The notes under the pieces: model-generated
What the model saw: only the letters and a program-made list of their open reading frames with translations
The model's database searches: none
Told to the model about the DNA's origin: nothing
Origin: Pararhizobium sp.
GTDB lineage: Bacteria > Pseudomonadota > Alphaproteobacteria > Rhizobiales > Rhizobiaceae
Reading direction: 5' to 3'
DNA: 64,000 bases
Assembly: GCA_030655075.1 (NCBI GenBank)
Contig: JAURWE010000051.1
Span: 124,001-188,000 of the forward strand
In this document: one piece after another, positions 49,601 to 58,816 of the stretch
Layout: every line of letters starts with the position of its first letter
Numbering within the stretch: the first letter of the stretch is position 1
Position numbers and translations under genes: made by a program

Positions 49601-51853
49601 TTAGCCCTTAAATTTGCCGGACCTCGGAAAACCCTTCGGCACGGTGCGGCCGGCGGTGGCGCGGTCGGCGAGCCATTCGGCAAGCTCGTCCTTGTTGCGG
49701 ATGAAATTGCGGCCGGCGCTGTCGTCCCAGGAGAGGCCGTCGGCGATGGCGAAGCAGCGGATGTCGGAAATGCCGCCGTCCTTGTAGCGCTGCAGCCTGA
49801 CACCCTTGCCGCGCGTCATTTCGGGCAGCTGGGCCAGCGGGAAGATCAGCATCTTGCGGTTTTCGCCAACGACGGCGACATGATCGCCGCGCACCGGAAT
49901 GACCAGCTTTGCCTCGTCGGGCATGCCGACGTTCATGATCTGCTTGCCCTTGCGGGTATTGGCGACCATTTCGGGCTCGGCGATGACGAAGCCATTGCCG
50001 GCGGCGGACGCCACGATCAGCTTGCGGGCGGGATCGTGGACGAAGGCGGTCAGCACGTCCTGGTCGTTCTCCATGTCGACGATGATGCGCAGCGGTTCGC
50101 CATGGCCGCGCCCGCCCGGCAGCTTGTCGCCGCTCAGCGTGTAGACCTTGCCGCCTGTTGTAAACAGCAGGATTTTGTCGGTGGTCTGGGCCGGGAAGGC
50201 GATGCGCAGCGCGTCGCCTTCCTTGAACTGCAGCGTCGAGGTGTCGGCGATATGGCCCTTCAGCGCGCGGATCCAGCCTTTTTCCGACACGACAACGGTG
50301 ATCGGTTCCTTCTCGATCATCGCCTGGTTGATGGCCTCGAGATCGGCCGTCGGGGCGGCGGCGAATTTCGTGCGGCGGCGGCCGAGTTCGGTGGCCTTGG
50401 AGAATTTCTTCTTCACCTCGCCGATTTCCCAGGCGACGGTCTGCCACTGCCTGTCGTCGGAGGCGAGCAGCGCCTCGATCTCGGACTTTTCCTTGGTCAG
50501 CGCATCGAACTCGGTGCGAATCTCGAATTCCTCGAGCTTGCGCAGCGAGCGCAGGCGCATGTTGAGGATCGATTCGGTCTGCAGGTCGGTGAGCCCGAAC
50601 CGCGCCATCATCACCGGCTTGGGTTCATCTTCCTCGCGGATGATGCGGATGACCTCGTCGATGTTGAGGTAGGCAATCAGGAAACCGCCGAGAATTTCCA
50701 GGCGCCGGTCGATGGCGGCCAGCCGGAAGCGCGAGCGGCGCTGCAGGACCTCGCGGCGATGCTGCAGCCATTCGAGCAGCACCTCGTTCAGCGCCATGAC
50801 CTTGGGCACGCGGCCCATGGACAGCACGTTCATGTTGAGCGGAATGCGGTTTTCGAGCTCGGTCAGCTTGAACAGCGATTCCATCAGGATGTTGGCATCG
50901 ACTGTCCGGCTTTTCGGAATCAGCACCAGGCGCACGTCCTCGGCCGATTCGTCGCGCACGTCTTCCAGCATCGGCAGGCGGCGGGCGATCAGCAGTTCGG
51001 CGATCTTCTCGATCAGCCGCGCCTTCTGCACCTGGAAAGGGATTTCGGTGACGACGATCTGGTAGCCACCGCGGCCCATATCCTCGATTTCCCACTTGGC
51101 GCGGACGCGGAAACCGCCGCGGCCGGTCTTGTAGGCTTCGATGATGCTTGCGCGGTCGTCTATGATGATGCCGCCGGTCGGCAGATCAGGGCCCTCGACA
51201 TAGGCGACCAGATCCTCGACCGTGGCGCCGGGATGTTTGATGAGGTGCAGCGCCGCGTCACAGAGTTCGTGGGCATTGTGCGGCGGAATGGAGGTGGCCA
51301 TGCCGACCGCGATGCCGGACGAACCGTTGGCCAGGAGATTGGGGAAGGCGCCGGGAAGAACGATCGGCTCGGAATTGGATTCGTCGTAGGTCTCGCGGAA
51401 ATCGACCGCGTCCTGGTCGATGCCTTCAAGCAGCAGTTCGGCCACCGGCGTCATCTTGGATTCGGTGTAACGCATGGCAGCCGGGCTATCGCCGTCGATA
51501 TTGCCGAAATTGCCCTGGCCGTCGACCAGCGGGTAGCGGACGGAGAAATCCTGGGCGAGCCGCACCAGCGCGTCATAGATCGACTGGTCGCCGTGGGGGT
51601 GGAAGTTACCCATGACTTCGCCGACGATCTTGGCGCATTTGCGGAAGGCGGTGTTGGAGCGCAGGCCCATCTCGCTCATGGCGTAGATGATGCGGCGGTG
51701 GACCGGCTTCAGCCCGTCGCGCACGTCCGGCAGCGCCCGGTGCATGATGGTCGACAGGGCATAGGCAAGATAGCGCTCCTCGAGCGCCGCCTTGAGGTCA
51801 ACAGGCAGAATGTTGTCGTCTCCGCCAGACGGCGGCAAAAGGCTTTGTCCCAT
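49601..51853 (-). CDS. parC: DNA topoisomerase IV subunit A
   Basis: 750 residues. Catalytic Tyr129 in AAMRYTESKM; N-terminal ALPDVRDGLKPVHRRIIYAM and GEVMGNFHPHGDQSIYDALVR; C-terminal beta-pinwheel repeats (TTGGKVYTLSGDKLPGGRGHGEP, VRLQRYKDGGISD). The quinolone-determining loop reads HGDQSIYD, with Gln90 and Asp94 at the positions of Ser80 and Glu84 in E. coli; I recall this as normal for alphaproteobacterial ParC. It decatenates daughter chromosomes with ParE. An opposite-strand open frame of similar length is an artefact. Confidence 0.95.
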   Translation of the reverse strand: MGQSLLPPSGGDDNILPVDLKAALEERYLAYALSTIMHRALPDVRDGLKPVHRRIIYAMSEMGLRSNTAFRKCAKIVGEVMGNFHPHGDQSIYDALVRLAQDFSVRYPLVDGQGNFGNIDGDSPAAMRYTESKMTPVAELLLEGIDQDAVDFRETYDESNSEPIVLPGAFPNLLANGSSGIAVGMATSIPPHNAHELCDAALHLIKHPGATVEDLVAYVEGPDLPTGGIIIDDRASIIEAYKTGRGGFRVRAKWEIEDMGRGGYQIVVTEIPFQVQKARLIEKIAELLIARRLPMLEDVRDESAEDVRLVLIPKSRTVDANILMESLFKLTELENRIPLNMNVLSMGRVPKVMALNEVLLEWLQHRREVLQRRSRFRLAAIDRRLEILGGFLIAYLNIDEVIRIIREEDEPKPVMMARFGLTDLQTESILNMRLRSLRKLEEFEIRTEFDALTKEKSEIEALLASDDRQWQTVAWEIGEVKKKFSKATELGRRRTKFAAAPTADLEAINQAMIEKEPITVVVSEKGWIRALKGHIADTSTLQFKEGDALRIAFPAQTTDKILLFTTGGKVYTLSGDKLPGGRGHGEPLRIIVDMENDQDVLTAFVHDPARKLIVASAAGNGFVIAEPEMVANTRKGKQIMNVGMPDEAKLVIPVRGDHVAVVGENRKMLIFPLAQLPEMTRGKGVRLQRYKDGGISDIRCFAIADGLSWDDSAGRNFIRNKDELAEWLADRATAGRTVPKGFPRSGKFKG

Positions 51854-52045
51854 GGCTTTGCCTAGCGCATAAGGGGGTTTACGGCAAGGAAAGCACCAAA
51901 TTGCGCTGTGGATGATCGCGGCGGGGGTCGGCGAAAATAAACCGCTCTTTCCGTAAAGACTGGCCGCCTTAATTTGAATATAATTAAACCCTCAACCGTA
52001 TTAGACCCGTGTTTGATATTTCCATTTAAAAAGAGGAAACACCTG

Positions 52046-53239
52046 ATGATCCACACGCGCACCCTCCGCTTGATGATGGCCGGCGCTGCATTCCTGTCTC
52101 TGACCGGCTCTGCCTTCGCGCTCGATGGCGCAGCGGTCGTGGCAAAGCTGAATGCTGCCTATGCCTATAGCGGCGCCTCGCTCACCTATGACAAGGTGGA
52201 AGTCGATGGAACGACGGTCAAGCTGACCGGCACGACCATCAAGGCGGGCCCGGACGCCAACCAGTCGGCCAAGATCGGCAACGTGACGCTGGAAGGCGTC
52301 GAAGAGGATGCCGAAGGCGGCTATTACATCGAGACCGTTTCCTTCCCCGATATCAACTCGGTCCAGCCGGAAGCCTCCGTCACCGCCAAGGATCTGAAGA
52401 TCGGCGGCCTGTCGATCCCGGCCGATGCGTCCGGCAAGACGATCGACGATATCGTTCTCTATGAGACCGCAAGCTCCGGCCCGATCACCGTGACGGCAAA
52501 GGGCAAGGAAGTCATGTCGCTGACCGGCGTCACGGCCAACCTCACCCGCCAGGAAGGCGATGCCGGCTTTGATTTCGACGCCAATGCATCCGGCCTCAAG
52601 GTCAACCTCACCGACGTCGAAGACCCCAAGGCCAAGGACACGATCCAGAAGCTCGGCCTCACCGAACTTTCCGGCGATATCAACATGAAGGGCAGCTGGG
52701 AACTCACCAGCGGCAAGGTCAATCTCGAGGACTATTCCTTCGATTTCGCCAATATCGGCAAGCTGGCGCTGTCGCTGGATATTTCCGGCTACACGATGGA
52801 CTTCATGAAGGCCATCCAGGAAGCGACCAAGGCGGCGCAGGCCAATCCCGACAAGGAAAAGGCCAACCAGGCCATGGGTCTCGCCATGATGGGCCTGATG
52901 CAGCAGCTGACCTTCAACGGCGCCCAGATCCGTTTCGAGGACGCCTCGATCACCGCACGCCTGCTCGAATACTTCGCCAAGGAACAGGGCATGACCGGCG
53001 AACAGCTGGGACAGTCGATCAAGGGCATGGCGCCGATCATGATCGCGCAGCTCAATCTGCCGGAACTTCAGAACCAGATTTCTGCGGCGATCAACACCTA
53101 TATCGACGATCCGAAGAGCCTGACGATCACGGCAGAGCCGGGCAATCCGGTTCCCTTCCCGATGATCATGGGTGCCGCCATGGGCGCGCCGATGACCATC
53201 CCGCAGGTGCTGGGCGTCAAGGTTTCGGCCAACGACTGA
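52046..53239 (+). CDS. Secreted protein of unknown function, 397 residues
   Basis: From the ATG at 52046 (AGAGGAAA upstream). Sec signal peptide MIHTRTLRLMMAGAAFLSLTGSAFA with cleavage after AFA, so periplasmic or exported. The remainder alternates beta-rich segments of about 30 residues (TYDKVEVDGTTVKLTG, IGNVTLEGVEEDAEGGYYIETVSFPDI, LKIGGLSIPADASGKT) and a helical part about 270-350 (MDFMKAIQEATKAAQANPD). It does not match a characterised family that I recognise, though the repeated strand pattern recalls AsmA/DUF945-like periplasmic proteins. Monocistronic with its own terminator. Confidence 0.78.
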   Translation: MIHTRTLRLMMAGAAFLSLTGSAFALDGAAVVAKLNAAYAYSGASLTYDKVEVDGTTVKLTGTTIKAGPDANQSAKIGNVTLEGVEEDAEGGYYIETVSFPDINSVQPEASVTAKDLKIGGLSIPADASGKTIDDIVLYETASSGPITVTAKGKEVMSLTGVTANLTRQEGDAGFDFDANASGLKVNLTDVEDPKAKDTIQKLGLTELSGDINMKGSWELTSGKVNLEDYSFDFANIGKLALSLDISGYTMDFMKAIQEATKAAQANPDKEKANQAMGLAMMGLMQQLTFNGAQIRFEDASITARLLEYFAKEQGMTGEQLGQSIKGMAPIMIAQLNLPELQNQISAAINTYIDDPKSLTITAEPGNPVPFPMIMGAAMGAPMTIPQVLGVKVSAND

Positions 53240-53260
53240 GCCTTGGCTCTCGCATCATGA

Positions 53261-53292
53261 AAAAGGCCCGGCGGGAAACCGCCGGGCCTTTT
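53261..53292 (+). terminator. Intrinsic terminator after the secreted protein gene
   Basis: AAAAGGCCCGGCGG-GAAA-CCGCCGGGCCTTTT, a perfect 14-bp stem with GNRA-like loop. The A/T flanks allow it to work for the convergent sulP gene as well. Confidence 0.9.
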
Positions 53293-53314
53293 CGTTGATA
53301 GGCGTGACCCCAGG

Positions 53315-54802
53315 TCAATGAGACGGCTGGGCCAGCTTTCCGGCGTCCTGCTTGTCGTGCAGTGCGAACTGGTCGAGCATTCTGGCGCTCGCTTCATTGA
53401 GGCCGTTGACCGTGACGTCGATGCCGTTGCGGCGGTACTTGAGCACGACCTTGTCGAGCGCGCCGACGGCGGTGATGTCCCAGAGATGCGCATGGCTGAC
53501 ATCGATGGCGACTTTCTTCAGCGGCTCCATGAAATCGAAGGCGGCAATGAAGCTTTCGGTCGAGGCAAAGAAGATCTGGCCCTCGACCAGATAGGTGCGT
53601 TCGGCCTTCGCCTCGTCAAGCACCGAGGTGACACGAAACAGCTTTGCCACTTTTCCGGCAAAGAACACGCCAGAGAGAAGCACGCCGACGATGACGCCCT
53701 TGGCGAGGTCGTGGGTGGCGACGACGGTGATGACGGTTGCCAGCATGACCACCGAGGACGGCCAGGGATTGCGGCGCAGATCAAGGATCGAGCGCCAGGA
53801 GAAGGTGCCGATCGAGACCATGATCATGACCGCGACCAGTGCGGCCATCGGGATGATGCGGACGAGATCGTCGAGCACCAGAATGAGGAACAAGAGGAAA
53901 GCGCCGGCGACGAAGGTGGACAGCCGCCCGCGCCCGCCCGATGTGACATTGATCATCGACTGGCCGATCATGGCGCAGCCGCCCATGCCGCCGATCAGGG
54001 CCGAGGCGATGTTGCTTGCCCCCTGCCCGATGCATTCCTGGCTCTTGTTGCTCGACGTATCGGTCATGTCATCGACGATCTGCGCCGTCAGCAGCGATTC
54101 CAAGAGGCCGACAGCGGCCAGCGCCACCGAATAGGGAAAGATGATCTGCAGCGTCTCAAAGGTCAGCGGGATGTTCGGCAGCGCGAAGACCGGCAGGGTC
54201 GAGGGTAGTTCGCCGAGATCGCCGACGGTGCGGATATCCATGCCCGACCAGACCGCGACGCCGGTGAGGACGGCGATGGCGACCAGCGGCGACGGGATGA
54301 TTTTGGTGACATAGGGGAAGAGATAGATGATGGCGAGACCGGCGGCGATCATCACATAGGTCTCGACCGGCACGCCGATGAGTTCCGGCAACTGCGCCAT
54401 GAAGATCAGGATGGCGAGCGCATTGACGAAGCCTGTGATGACCGAACGCGAGACGAAGCGCATGATCCGGCCGAGTTTCAACAGACCGGCACCGACCTGC
54501 AGCAAGCCCATGAGGATTGTGGCGGCAAACAGGTATTCGAGGCCGTGTTCCTTGACCAGCGTCACCATCAGCACCGCTGTGGCGGCGGTCGCGGCCGAAA
54601 TCATACCGGGGCGGCCGCCGGTGAAGGCCGAGACGCAGGCGATGGCGAAGGAGGCAAACAGGCCGACCTTCGGATCGACACCGGCGATGACGGAAAAGCC
54701 GATGGCTTCGGGGATCAGCGCCAGCGCCACGACGATGCCGGAGAGGAGATCGCCGCGAATGTTGGAGAACCATTCCTGGCGATAGGAGGTCAGCGTGTTC
54801 AT
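53315..54802 (-). CDS. SulP-family anion transporter with STAS domain
   Basis: 495 residues from Met at 54802. Transport domain of ten or more helices with GIVVALALIPEAIGFSVIAGVDPKVGLFASF, GGRPGMISAATAATAVL and the sulfate-transport signature region GCAMIGQSMINVTSGGRGRLSTF. STAS domain from about 400 (VEGQIFFASTESFIAAF ... VSHAHLWDITAVGALDKVVLKYR) with Asp in the switch loop WDITA. A sulfate or bicarbonate importer; substrate undetermined. Divergence and spacing do not indicate an operon with creD. Confidence 0.9.
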   Translation of the reverse strand: MNTLTSYRQEWFSNIRGDLLSGIVVALALIPEAIGFSVIAGVDPKVGLFASFAIACVSAFTGGRPGMISAATAATAVLMVTLVKEHGLEYLFAATILMGLLQVGAGLLKLGRIMRFVSRSVITGFVNALAILIFMAQLPELIGVPVETYVMIAAGLAIIYLFPYVTKIIPSPLVAIAVLTGVAVWSGMDIRTVGDLGELPSTLPVFALPNIPLTFETLQIIFPYSVALAAVGLLESLLTAQIVDDMTDTSSNKSQECIGQGASNIASALIGGMGGCAMIGQSMINVTSGGRGRLSTFVAGAFLLFLILVLDDLVRIIPMAALVAVMIMVSIGTFSWRSILDLRRNPWPSSVVMLATVITVVATHDLAKGVIVGVLLSGVFFAGKVAKLFRVTSVLDEAKAERTYLVEGQIFFASTESFIAAFDFMEPLKKVAIDVSHAHLWDITAVGALDKVVLKYRRNGIDVTVNGLNEASARMLDQFALHDKQDAGKLAQPSH

Positions 54803-54983
54803 GTGATTTTTTCCGCAAATGCAGGGCATCAACCGGATTGTGTCCGGTTCAACATGTCAAAGACTGTCGTTGCGTTGTCTGGCGGATCGGCGGCCAGAAG
54901 AGCCACCCGGGATTGCACCGGGTCCGTGGTGATCAGGTCTTATAGGGGCAAGACAGCTGGTATGACAAGAGACCGGACATAAG

Positions 54984-55016
54984 AAGGGTCCGCCGGAGAC
55001 GATCCGCCGGACCCTT
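54984..55016 (-). terminator. Terminator-like hairpin downstream of creD
   Basis: AAGGGTCCG pairs perfectly with CGGACCCTT; an internal C-C mismatch precedes four more pairs around a five-base loop. The T-tract on the minus strand is poor (CTTCTTA). Confidence 0.5.
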
Positions 55017-55032
55017 TGCTTGGGCTGTGGCA

Positions 55033-57081
55033 TCAGGCGGCCACCAACTCCTTGCGGCCCGGATTGCCCCAGTCGACATTGCGCGTGGCGAACATGGTCG
55101 CGGCAATGGTGATGAAGGAGAGAAGCGCACCGGCCAGCAGCGCATACTCGTCCTCGCGCAGGATGAGGTACAGCACCGCATAGGCCAGCGCCAGCACGAA
55201 GCCCAGTTGCAGCCCGGAGCGCCTGCTCTGCGTCACCATGCCGACATAGGCCGAGATCAGCATCGTCGTCGCCAGTGCCGCCAGGATATAGGCGACCTCG
55301 AAGCCCGTGTGTTCCGACAGGGCCAGCAACAGCACGTAGAACACGACAAGGGCGAGACCGGTCAGAACATACTGGATCCAGTGAACCAGGCGCCCGCTCT
55401 TCAGTTCGATGATGAAGACGGCGAGGAAAACGACGGAGATGAAGCCGATCGAATATTTCAGCGTCCTGGAAATGACCTGGTAGAACTTTACCGGCTCGAC
55501 CAGATTGACCGCCATCATGCTGCCCGTCAGCGGCAGCCCCGGCCCGGCCACGGCCTTGTCGACGCCGCGGGCAAGATAGGGGATCGTCCACTTGGCTTCG
55601 AAATGGCTGGCGTCGATGGTTTTCGTTTCCGGCAGGAACAGGCCTTCGAAGCCTGGATGCGGCCAGTTCGCCTTGGTGGTCAAATTTGTCGTCTGGCCAG
55701 CGGGGGCCACGGAAAAGTTGCGCGAGCCGTTCAGCGACAGGTCGATGTCGAAGGTGAAACCCTTGTCGATGAGCGCCGGCGAAATCGTCCGGTGTACGCC
55801 CGAGCGGGAGACATAGCCGCCGTCGTAGGTGCCGGGCAGCGGGTCCGCCGTGGCGGTGATGTCCTTCATGCCGGGCTCGAACGGCAAAACCGCGCCGCCA
55901 TCAATGCGCACGCCGGCCTGCGAGCGTATGCCGGAGATGTCGCCGATGTTCATGACCAGGACGGCACGGTCGAGATTGAGCGGGCCGCCGAACTGGCTGA
56001 GGTCTTCGAGCAGGCTCGCACCAAAGGCACCCGATATCTTCAGCTTCGAATTGTAGACCGGCAACGTGTAAATCGACAGCTTGCGCTCCTCGACATTGAG
56101 GTCGGCATCGACATTCAGCGTCTCGGGCATCAGCAGCGCCCATTCAGTGGTTTTCTGCAGGATGACCTTGCCATCGACCGTCTGGCTGCGGTCGATCGTA
56201 TAGGGCACGGCGAGATAGGGGCCGTTGATGACCTGTGGTCCGCCCCAGCCCTTGGCGATGCGGGCGGAGACTTCCTCGGCCCGCTGTGCCCGCTCCTCGG
56301 TCAGGCCCCAGACCAGCATGGCCGGGATGAGCAGAAGCAGTGAGATGAAGCCGATCATGATGAACTTGACGCCGGGCGACTGGAAGAAGCCTGTTGGCCT
56401 GCCCGGCGGCGGCGGATCGGCCTTCCAGTTCGAAGACGACCAGACGGTCGTGGTGGCGGGCTCCGGCGTGGTGGTGCCCGCGACGGTTGGTTCCGGCTCC
56501 TGACTGAGCGTGTCTGGCGCGGGTTCGGAGAGGATCGGCTCTTCGACGGCCGCCGTGACGGGCGCTTCCACGGTGGTAGATGGCTCCTCGGTCACGCTTG
56601 TCAGCGGTTCCGTGGTGAGCGGCACGTCGGCCAGCGGCACGGAGACCGTCTCCTCCGGCTTGCGTTTGCTGCTGCGGCCCTTTGCCGGGCTGATGATGCT
56701 GTCCGTGGTATTCGCCGATGCCGCAACGGCCGCTTTGACGGTGGCGGATCGGGCCCGGGCCGGTTTGGCATCGGTGGCCGCGACAGCTGGTGTCTCGGAA
56801 GAGCTGACATCCACCGGCTGCAGATCGACCAGTTCGATGGCTGGCGTCGTCGCCGGCGAGGATCTCTTGATCGATGTCCTTAAAAGCGGAATTTTTGTGG
56901 ACGGCGTCTTGGCCTCCACCGGCTGACTGTCCACCGTCTGGCTCTCAACCGGTTTGGTCTCCACTGTTTCGGGCCGCGGTGTGGTTTCGGCTGACGCCTG
57001 TTCGCCGATCGGCGTTTCGTCTACGGGCGTCACGGCGGCGGATTTGCCTCTGGCCGGTGCGCGCGTTTTCTTATCTGTCAT
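55033..57081 (-). CDS. creD: CreD-like inner membrane protein with long disordered N-terminus
   Basis: 682 residues from Met at 57081. Residues about 1-235 are Pro/Thr/Glu/Val/Ala-rich, low complexity, with PVESQTVDSQPVEAKTP and similar repeats, and no predicted fold. TM1 lies at about 240-260. A periplasmic domain (about 265-540) and then five to six C-terminal helices (about 560-670) match the CreD (Cet) family. Usual CreD proteins are about 450 residues, so the N-terminal extension is exceptional. The family is linked to envelope stress and CreBC in enterobacteria; no creBC genes are in this window. The domain order TM-periplasmic-TM is conserved. Confidence 0.82.
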   Translation of the reverse strand: MTDKKTRAPARGKSAAVTPVDETPIGEQASAETTPRPETVETKPVESQTVDSQPVEAKTPSTKIPLLRTSIKRSSPATTPAIELVDLQPVDVSSSETPAVAATDAKPARARSATVKAAVAASANTTDSIISPAKGRSSKRKPEETVSVPLADVPLTTEPLTSVTEEPSTTVEAPVTAAVEEPILSEPAPDTLSQEPEPTVAGTTTPEPATTTVWSSSNWKADPPPPGRPTGFFQSPGVKFIMIGFISLLLLIPAMLVWGLTEERAQRAEEVSARIAKGWGGPQVINGPYLAVPYTIDRSQTVDGKVILQKTTEWALLMPETLNVDADLNVEERKLSIYTLPVYNSKLKISGAFGASLLEDLSQFGGPLNLDRAVLVMNIGDISGIRSQAGVRIDGGAVLPFEPGMKDITATADPLPGTYDGGYVSRSGVHRTISPALIDKGFTFDIDLSLNGSRNFSVAPAGQTTNLTTKANWPHPGFEGLFLPETKTIDASHFEAKWTIPYLARGVDKAVAGPGLPLTGSMMAVNLVEPVKFYQVISRTLKYSIGFISVVFLAVFIIELKSGRLVHWIQYVLTGLALVVFYVLLLALSEHTGFEVAYILAALATTMLISAYVGMVTQSRRSGLQLGFVLALAYAVLYLILREDEYALLAGALLSFITIAATMFATRNVDWGNPGRKELVAA

Positions 57082-57232
57082 TAGAACCCCCATGCAGATA
57101 TGGCGCCGCCACATGCGGCACCCACCTGCACGCTAGGGGTTCATTGCGGCCGATTGCGTGCAGAATCCAGCCAGTTTGGGGGCCGTTTGCAGGCAGGAAC
57201 CGCCAATTCTGGGCCTTTCGCCATGATCTCCC

Positions 57233-58591
57233 TCAGCCAACGAAGAAGGTTTCGTAGAGCAGCTTGACGTTGAGCGTGACGATGATGGCGGCCACGATCC
57301 AGGCGAGCACGGCCACCCAGGCGGGTATGACGTGAGTTCCCATCTTTTTCCTGTCGGAGACGAACATGACCAGCGGGATGACGGCAAAGGGCAACTGCAT
57401 CGACAGGATGACCTGGCTGAAGACAAGAAGCTGGCCTGTCCCCTTGTCGCCATAGATGGCCGTGACGACGACGACCGGGATGATGGCGATGCCGCGTGTC
57501 AAAAGGCGCCGCGCCCAGTTGGGGATGCGCAGCCGCAGAAAGCCTTCCATGACTATCTGACCGGCGAGCGTCGCCGTGACGGTCGAATTCAGGCCCGAGG
57601 CAAGCAGCGCGACGGCAAACAGGGTCGAGGCGATGCCGAGGCCGAGCAGTGGCGACAGCAGTTCATAGGCGTCGCCGATCTCGGCCACGTCCTCATGGCC
57701 TGTTCCATGAAAGGCGACCGCGGCAACCACCAGAATGGCGGCGTTGATGAAGAGCGCCAGCATCAGCGCGACAGTGCTGTCGAGCGTCGCCCATTTGATG
57801 GCCTGACGGCGCCCCGTCTCCGTCCGCTCATAGGCGCGGGTCTGGACGATCGAGGAATGCAGATAGAGATTGTGCGGCATGACGGTGGCGCCGATGATGC
57901 CGATGGCGATGTAGAGCATGGCCGGATTGGTGACGATCTCGCTCGACGGCAGGAAGCCCGACAGCACGGCGCCGATGGGCGGCGACGCGGCGGCGATCTG
58001 CACGGCGAAACAGCCGGCGATGATGATCAGAAGCGCGATGACGAAGGCCTCAAGAAAGCGGAAACCCTTGTTCATCAGGATCAGCAGAAGGAAGGCATCG
58101 AGTGCGGTGATCAGCGCGCCGGTGATCAGGGGAATGCCGAACAGCAGCTGCAACGCAATGGCGGTGCCGATGACTTCCGCCAGATCACAGGCAATGATCG
58201 CCGCCTCGCAGGCAATCCACAGCAGGAAATTGACGGGACGGGAATAGGTATCGCGGCAGGACTGGGCAAGGTCCCTGCCCGTGGCGATGCCGAGCCGGGC
58301 GGCGAGCGCCTGCAGCAGGATCGCCATCAGGTTCGACAACAGGATGACCGCCAGCAGCGTGTAGCCGAATTGCGCGCCACCGGCGAGATCCGTTGCCCAG
58401 TTGCCCGGGTCCATATAGCCGACCGAAACCATGTAGCCGGGGCCGGCAAAGGCCAGAAGGCGGCGGATCCAGTGGCCGCCCTGCGGCACGAGAACGGTGG
58501 AATTGACCTCCGGCAGGCTCGGCATCTGGTCTTCATCCGGCCTGGAAAAGTACCAGTTCCCACGTTGTTTCGGATCAATAACAGTCGACAT
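57233..58591 (-). CDS. mntH: Nramp-type divalent metal transporter MntH
   Basis: 452 residues, eleven helices. Metal-binding DPGN in TM1 (YMDPGNWATDLAGG) and the TM6 motif MPHNLYLHSS are intact, so Mn2+/Fe2+ import driven by protons is expected at the inner membrane. N-terminal soluble leader of about 40 residues. Divergent from the mntR-type regulator gene. Candidate operators lie in the shared 225-base region, so manganese repression is likely. Confidence 0.94.
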   Translation of the reverse strand: MSTVIDPKQRGNWYFSRPDEDQMPSLPEVNSTVLVPQGGHWIRRLLAFAGPGYMVSVGYMDPGNWATDLAGGAQFGYTLLAVILLSNLMAILLQALAARLGIATGRDLAQSCRDTYSRPVNFLLWIACEAAIIACDLAEVIGTAIALQLLFGIPLITGALITALDAFLLLILMNKGFRFLEAFVIALLIIIAGCFAVQIAAASPPIGAVLSGFLPSSEIVTNPAMLYIAIGIIGATVMPHNLYLHSSIVQTRAYERTETGRRQAIKWATLDSTVALMLALFINAAILVVAAVAFHGTGHEDVAEIGDAYELLSPLLGLGIASTLFAVALLASGLNSTVTATLAGQIVMEGFLRLRIPNWARRLLTRGIAIIPVVVVTAIYGDKGTGQLLVFSQVILSMQLPFAVIPLVMFVSDRKKMGTHVIPAWVAVLAWIVAAIIVTLNVKLLYETFFVG

Positions 58592-58651
58592 GGATGCGCG
58601 TCTCCGGGCGGATGGTGTTGCCTATGCCCTCACCTCTAACCACATCCTATG

Positions 58652-58673
58652 AAATATGCAACAGGCTATACTT
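58652..58673. promoter_or_regulatory. Possible MntR-type site upstream of mntH
   Basis: AAATATGCAACAGGCTATACTT resembles the E. coli MntR box (AAACATAGCAAAGGCTATGTTT), mainly in the AAA, GCAA and GGCTAT parts, 61-82 bases upstream of mntH. The dyad is imperfect. Confidence 0.35.
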
Positions 58674-58762
58674 TTAAGGACCGGCAATTTGACCGGCTTT
58701 TTTCGAGGCAATCTTCGCCCTGCGGGATGCCTGCAGCCAAACAGATGAATGGATAAGATAAT

Positions 58763-58774
58763 TAGCTTATGCTA
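58763..58774. promoter_or_regulatory. Small dyad TAGC-TTAT-GCTA near mntR
   Basis: Perfect 4-bp inverted repeat in an AT-rich stretch that includes a potential -10 element. It shares GCTAT with the site near mntH and could be a second operator. It overlaps the more upstream ATG (58769), which argues for translation starting at 58817. Confidence 0.35.
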
Positions 58775-58790
58775 TGCATTCAAACCGGCA

Positions 58791-58810
58791 GGAGGAAATC
58801 CTTTTCCTCC
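58791..58810 (+). promoter_or_regulatory. Hairpin enclosing an AGGAGG sequence before mntR
   Basis: GGAGGAAA-TCCT-TTTCCTCC is a perfect 8-bp stem, ending six bases before the ATG at 58817. It buries the only good Shine-Dalgarno sequence in the leader, so translation may be kept low or be controlled. Confidence 0.45.
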
Positions 58811-58816
58811 GTAATA

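Noticed and set aside
49504..49611. 35-codon plus-strand frame after the AbrB-type antitoxin as its toxin
   Set aside because: Too short, basic with no toxin motif, overlaps the parC 3' end, and lacks a ribosome site.
49520..51865. 781-codon open frame opposite parC
   Set aside because: Composition artefact of the opposite strand; ParC motifs are complete on the minus strand.
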